A stretch of 54,923 nt of DNA from an uncultured Pirellulaceae bacterium (GTDB taxonomy: Bacteria; Planctomycetota; Planctomycetia; Pirellulales; Pirellulaceae). Location: the NCBI GenBank assembly GCA_947258905.1, contig CAMYKF010000406.1, positions 1 to 54,923 on the forward strand, in the 5' to 3' direction. Made by a program: the position numbers and the translations under genes. Shown here one piece after another: positions 52,269-54,923 of the stretch. The notes under the pieces were generated by a model. The model worked only from the letters and a program-made list of their open reading frames with translations. It made no database searches and was not told the origin of the DNA. How positions within the stretch are numbered: position 1 is the first letter of the stretch; each line of letters starts with the position of its first letter.

Positions 52269-52292
52269 GTAGCCGAAGTTGCAAAACTTCGG
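52269..52292. repeat. GTAGCCGAAG-type hairpin repeat
   Basis: CCGAAGTT (52273-52280), loop GCAA, AACTTCGG (52285-52292), preceded by GTAG: the same element class as the hairpins at 50733-50804. It sits in a 284-base gap that also holds CCGAATTCTTGCGAATCCGG-like partial symmetry at about 52301-52320 and no gene. Confidence 0.7.
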
Positions 52293-52522
52293 TTTCCCGG
52301 CCCGAATTCTTGCGAATCCGGCTACCTTGCGCCGAAGTCGCTGTAGTACCACGCTCTGGCCCATCTGTTGCTTGCGCGACGATACCTCGTCCCGGTAACG
52401 CCAAATGCGTGAAGCACAGCACGCCGGAGCCTGTTTTTCAGGTTTCCCAACTTCGGCGGACGGGATAATGGGATAAGATTACCTTACCTCGAATCGAAAT
52501 TATTCCGGCAAGGTGTCTTTTT

Positions 52523-54574
52523 ATGTTGATTCCCCGTTCCTCGTCCCCCGATTCGTATCGCACACGCTTGCGTGAATTCCTGGTCATTTTGGTTCTGTTT
52601 GCGCTGGCAACTACCTCCTGTCAGGTACCCGCCCAGGATGATCCACGCGATCCGGTGCCCGAACCGTCGTCTACAACGCAGACCCAGGACGCCGACGAAC
52701 CAGCTTCATCGACCGGGCAGCACCAGGAACAACAGCACACCAACGCGCTGGCCCGCGAAACCAGTCCCTACCTGTTGTTGCACGCACACAATCCCGTTGA
52801 CTGGTACCCCTGGGGCGAGGAAGCACTGGCCAGGGCCAAAGCCGAAAACAAACCGATTTTTTTGTCGATCGGTTATTCCAGTTGTCACTGGTGCCACGTG
52901 ATGGAACGCGAGTCCTTTATGGACGAGGAGATTGCGGCGTTCCTGAACGAAAATTTTGTGTGCATCAAGGTGGACCGCGAGGAGCGCCCCGACATCGATT
53001 CAATCTACATGACCAGCCTGCGAGTATTTAATGAGATGATCGGCAGCCGACGTGGCGGTGGCTGGCCGTTGACCATGTTCCTGACACCGGATGCGAAACC
53101 GTTTTTTGGCGGGACCTATTTTCCTGCGCGAGACGGTGACCGTGGAGCAGCAACGGGATTCAAAACGCTGGCCGAGCGTATTGCTGCGGCGTGGGCAACC
53201 AGTCGTGATCGCGTCCGCCGGGATGCCGACGTGCTGACCAGCGTGACTCGCAAGGAACTGAGTGGACGGCGCGATCGCGAGACCACGGAGATCAAGTCGA
53301 CATGGATCGACGATTGTCTGATCGAGTTAAAGGACCGGTTTGATCCGGAACACGGTGGATTCGGTTATGCCGCCAACAATCCCCGGCAACCCAAGTTCCC
53401 CGAGCCAGCCAACCTGATGTTTTTGCTGGATGTGCTGGAGAACGATACGGCGAACGAAGAAGTCAAAAACATGCTGGAGCTGACGCTGGACCAGATGTTC
53501 CAGGGCGGTATTTACGATCACGTGGGTGGCGGTTTTCATCGTTACAGCGTCGATCGGTACTGGCACATCCCGCACTTTGAAAAAATGCTCTACGACAATG
53601 GTCAGTTATTGTCCGTTTATGCCCGGGCTTATGAAATGATTCCCAAAGAGGAGTATCGACAGACCTGTGAGGAGATGGCCAGCTGGGCGATGGCCGAAAT
53701 GCTCGACCCCTCCGGCGGTTTTTATTCGGCGCTGGATGCCGAGAGCGATGGCGAGGAAGGCAAGTATTACCGTTGGGAAAAATCCGAATTGCAGTCCTTG
53801 CTGGGTGACCAGTTCCCTCGCTACGCGGAAGTGTATCGCATCAATGAATCGCCCAACTTCGAAGGCGAATACTACGCACCGCAGCTGACCCGGACGCTGG
53901 AGCAACTGGGGCAGGCCAGCGGCAAATCGGCAGCTGACATGCGGACCGAATTGCGGGCAATGCATGACAAGCTGCTGACAGCCCGCAACCAGCGTGAACG
54001 TCCGCTGACCGACACCAAGATCCTGACCGGCTGGAATGGACTGATGATCCGCGGGCTGGCCGATGCCGGTCGGATACTCGAAAACCCGGAATACATTAAA
54101 GCAGCAACTCAAGCCGCAAATTTCCTGCTCGAAAACTCGCTGGTCGATGGCCGTTTACGCCGCACTTACACCGATGGCCAATCGCGGCTGAATGCCTACC
54201 TGGACGACTACGCCTTTTTGATCGACGGCCTGATCGCATTGCATGAGGCGACCGGTAGCGCGAAGTGGCTGGAAAAGGCCCGGGAATTGCAAGCCAAACA
54301 GGACGAGTTGTTTCTGGATGAAAAAGTTGGCGGTTACTTCTTCACCTCGTCGGACCACGAATCACTGCTGGCCCGTGCCAAGAATCCAACGGACGGCGCC
54401 GTTCCATCCGGCAATTCCGTCTCGGCCAGCAACCTGCTGTACCTCGCCGAACAACTGAACAAGGACGATCTGAAAGAGCGGGCTCGTGGCGTCCTTAAGG
54501 GTACCAGCAACATGCTTGACGAATTCCCGTCCATCGCTCCGCGCTTGCTGATCCCGCTACGAGATCTGAAATAG
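52523..54574 (+). CDS. YyaL/SSP411-type thioredoxin-fold plus six-hairpin protein
   Basis: A 683-residue protein with an N-terminal signal (about residues 18-33, LREFLVILVLFALATTSCQ; a lipobox-like TTSC makes lipidation possible), then a Pro/Gln/Thr-rich linker. The DUF255 thioredoxin-like domain follows: SPYLLLHAHNPVDWYPWGEEA, SIGYSSCHWCHVMERESF with the CxWC site, FVCIKVDREERPDID and GGGWPLTMFLTPD (quoted in parts as needed). The second half is an (alpha/alpha)6 barrel-like domain as in glycosidase-like families (HVGGGFHRYSVDRYWHIPHFEKMLYDN, in parts; YRWEKSEL; LTGWNGLMIRGLADAGR). The human homologue is SPATA20. Role unknown; thiol chemistry on exported proteins is plausible. ATG 52523 is preceded by AAGGTG. 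Confidence 0.92.
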   Translation: MLIPRSSSPDSYRTRLREFLVILVLFALATTSCQVPAQDDPRDPVPEPSSTTQTQDADEPASSTGQHQEQQHTNALARETSPYLLLHAHNPVDWYPWGEEALARAKAENKPIFLSIGYSSCHWCHVMERESFMDEEIAAFLNENFVCIKVDREERPDIDSIYMTSLRVFNEMIGSRRGGGWPLTMFLTPDAKPFFGGTYFPARDGDRGAATGFKTLAERIAAAWATSRDRVRRDADVLTSVTRKELSGRRDRETTEIKSTWIDDCLIELKDRFDPEHGGFGYAANNPRQPKFPEPANLMFLLDVLENDTANEEVKNMLELTLDQMFQGGIYDHVGGGFHRYSVDRYWHIPHFEKMLYDNGQLLSVYARAYEMIPKEEYRQTCEEMASWAMAEMLDPSGGFYSALDAESDGEEGKYYRWEKSELQSLLGDQFPRYAEVYRINESPNFEGEYYAPQLTRTLEQLGQASGKSAADMRTELRAMHDKLLTARNQRERPLTDTKILTGWNGLMIRGLADAGRILENPEYIKAATQAANFLLENSLVDGRLRRTYTDGQSRLNAYLDDYAFLIDGLIALHEATGSAKWLEKARELQAKQDELFLDEKVGGYFFTSSDHESLLARAKNPTDGAVPSGNSVSASNLLYLAEQLNKDDLKERARGVLKGTSNMLDEFPSIAPRLLIPLRDLK

Positions 54575-54624
54575 CCTGCAGGCTCACGCCTCCTGTCTCT
54601 CCCAAAGCGACGAGGATAAAAAAG

Positions 54625-54647
54625 AAACGCAAAGGTCGCAAAGACGC
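54625..54647. repeat. Dispersed AAACGCAAAGGTCGC...AAGACGC repeat copy
   Basis: AAACGCAAAGGTCGCAAAG followed by ACGC, related to the sequence at 35912-35940 with a few changes. It lies in the gap between the YyaL-type gene and the membrane-protein fragment. No function is evident. Confidence 0.55.
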
Positions 54648-54754
54648 TTGAGGATGTGTGCGAGAGAAAGCAAATCCCGGGAGAGGCCGGCCCTTTCTCC
54701 GTTCAGGAAGTCACGGAAATCCGGCAAAACGCTGCAAAAGCCATGCTGTCGCTT

Positions 54755-54923
54755 TCAAAAACGCCAGCCGATCAGATTCCAAAAAGCAAGGAACCAGACA
54801 AAAGCGACCGACGCCAGGGCGATAAGGCCATAGTGAATCCTGCCCCACCTGTTCCAGCATTGGTTTCTTCCATTCGCCAGCCAGAGGATCACGATCGCCG
54901 GTGTCAGCACTGCTGAAATAACC
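54755..54923 (-). CDS. C-terminal fragment of an integral membrane protein, cut by the window edge
   Basis: Reading the minus strand from 54922, 55 codons are open to a TGA at 54755-54757. They read VISAVLTPAIVILWLANG, a polar stretch RNQCWNRWGRIH, then YGLIALASVAFVWFLAFWNL and IGWRF at the end: two transmembrane helices in the style of the C-terminal anchor of beta-lactamase-like serine hydrolases and related proteins (a final 'AxxxxVWFLxxWNLLG' pattern). The gene continues to the right beyond base 54923. The plus-strand frame over the same bases is not protein-like. It is convergent with the YyaL-type gene; the 180-base gap between them holds a CGCAAAGGTCGCAAAGACGC repeat at about 54628-54647. 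Confidence 0.75.
   Translation of the reverse strand, partial: VISAVLTPAIVILWLANGRNQCWNRWGRIHYGLIALASVAFVWFLAFWNLIGWRF

Noticed and set aside
54656..54916. 86-codon plus-strand frame at the right end
   Set aside because: It covers a minus-strand membrane protein fragment with much better protein-like sequence.
1..54923. CRISPR array, tRNA, rRNA, prophage or transposase
   Set aside because: I looked for regular spaced repeats, cloverleaf-like sequences and transposase/integrase motifs and saw none; the repeats present are palindromic intergenic units or a simple minisatellite.

Overview
This window looks like a chromosomal segment of a planctomycete, probably of the Pirellulales type. The assignment rests on protein families that cluster in that phylum: a PSCyt1/DUF1549/DUF1553 protein next to a DUF1501 protein, a giant propeller-HEAT-cupredoxin-cytochrome c 'membrane-bound dehydrogenase', two large serine/threonine kinases with TPR tails, ECF sigma factors linked to a kinase or to an anti-sigma factor, and many short palindromic intergenic repeats. 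The DNA is moderately GC-rich by eye. I saw no rRNA, tRNA, CRISPR array, transposase, phage gene or plasmid-type gene, so this reads as ordinary core/accessory chromosome rather than a mobile island.

Region 1 (about 0.2-9.0 kb) is the clearest functional unit: a nearly complete reductive pyrimidine catabolic locus. Plus strand: beta-ureidopropionase, an NCS2 uracil-type permease and the catalytic subunit of dihydropyrimidine dehydrogenase (PreA). Minus strand: (methyl)malonate-semialdehyde dehydrogenase, dihydropyrimidinase, a yeast-type cytosine deaminase and a class III omega-amino acid aminotransferase. Together they can take cytosine/uracil through dihydrouracil, N-carbamoyl-beta-alanine, beta-alanine and malonate semialdehyde to acetyl-CoA. 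The electron-input partner of PreA (PreT) is not in the window and PreA has no ferredoxin tail.

Region 2 (9.3-21.2 kb): an AsmA-like membrane protein, the 1,672-residue multidomain dehydrogenase/cytochrome protein, a TPR lipoprotein-like or secreted protein, a tiny membrane protein, a two-domain fasciclin protein, a SOUL-type haem-binding protein and an LplT-like MFS transporter. Region 3 (21.5-31.0 kb): a kinase-ECF sigma factor gene pair that overlaps, the DUF1549/DUF1553 + DUF1501 pair, GTP cyclohydrolase I, and a solitary beta-class DNA methyltransferase. Region 4 (31.1-41.0 kb): a VPS10/BNR propeller protein, an MFS transporter, a kinase-TolB-like-TPR protein, and an operon of ECF sigma factor, anti-sigma factor and PDZ protein closed by a good rho-independent terminator.

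Region 5 (41.1-49.0 kb): a membrane protein whose stop codon lies in a 12-bp minisatellite, a small sulfotransferase, a lipoprotein, and a succinate dehydrogenase operon (sdhCAB plus a small helical protein) whose membrane subunit is of the long, cysteine/histidine-rich kind known from mycobacterial Sdh1; opposite it lies a secreted protein that resembles the periplasmic head of SecD without its membrane domain. Region 6 (49.1-54.9 kb): DinB-like, cupin and DUF1579 genes, a nitrilase-family protein lacking the usual catalytic lysine, a small zinc-ribbon membrane protein, a YyaL/SSP411 thioredoxin-fold protein, and the C-terminal end of a membrane protein running off the right edge.

The strongest candidates for something new are the SDH membrane subunit, the stand-alone SecD-like head, the ferredoxin-less PreA inside a cytosine-to-acetyl-CoA locus, the lysine-less nitrilase homologue, and the families of dispersed palindromic repeats. 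All calls are from reading sequence alone; no database search was possible.
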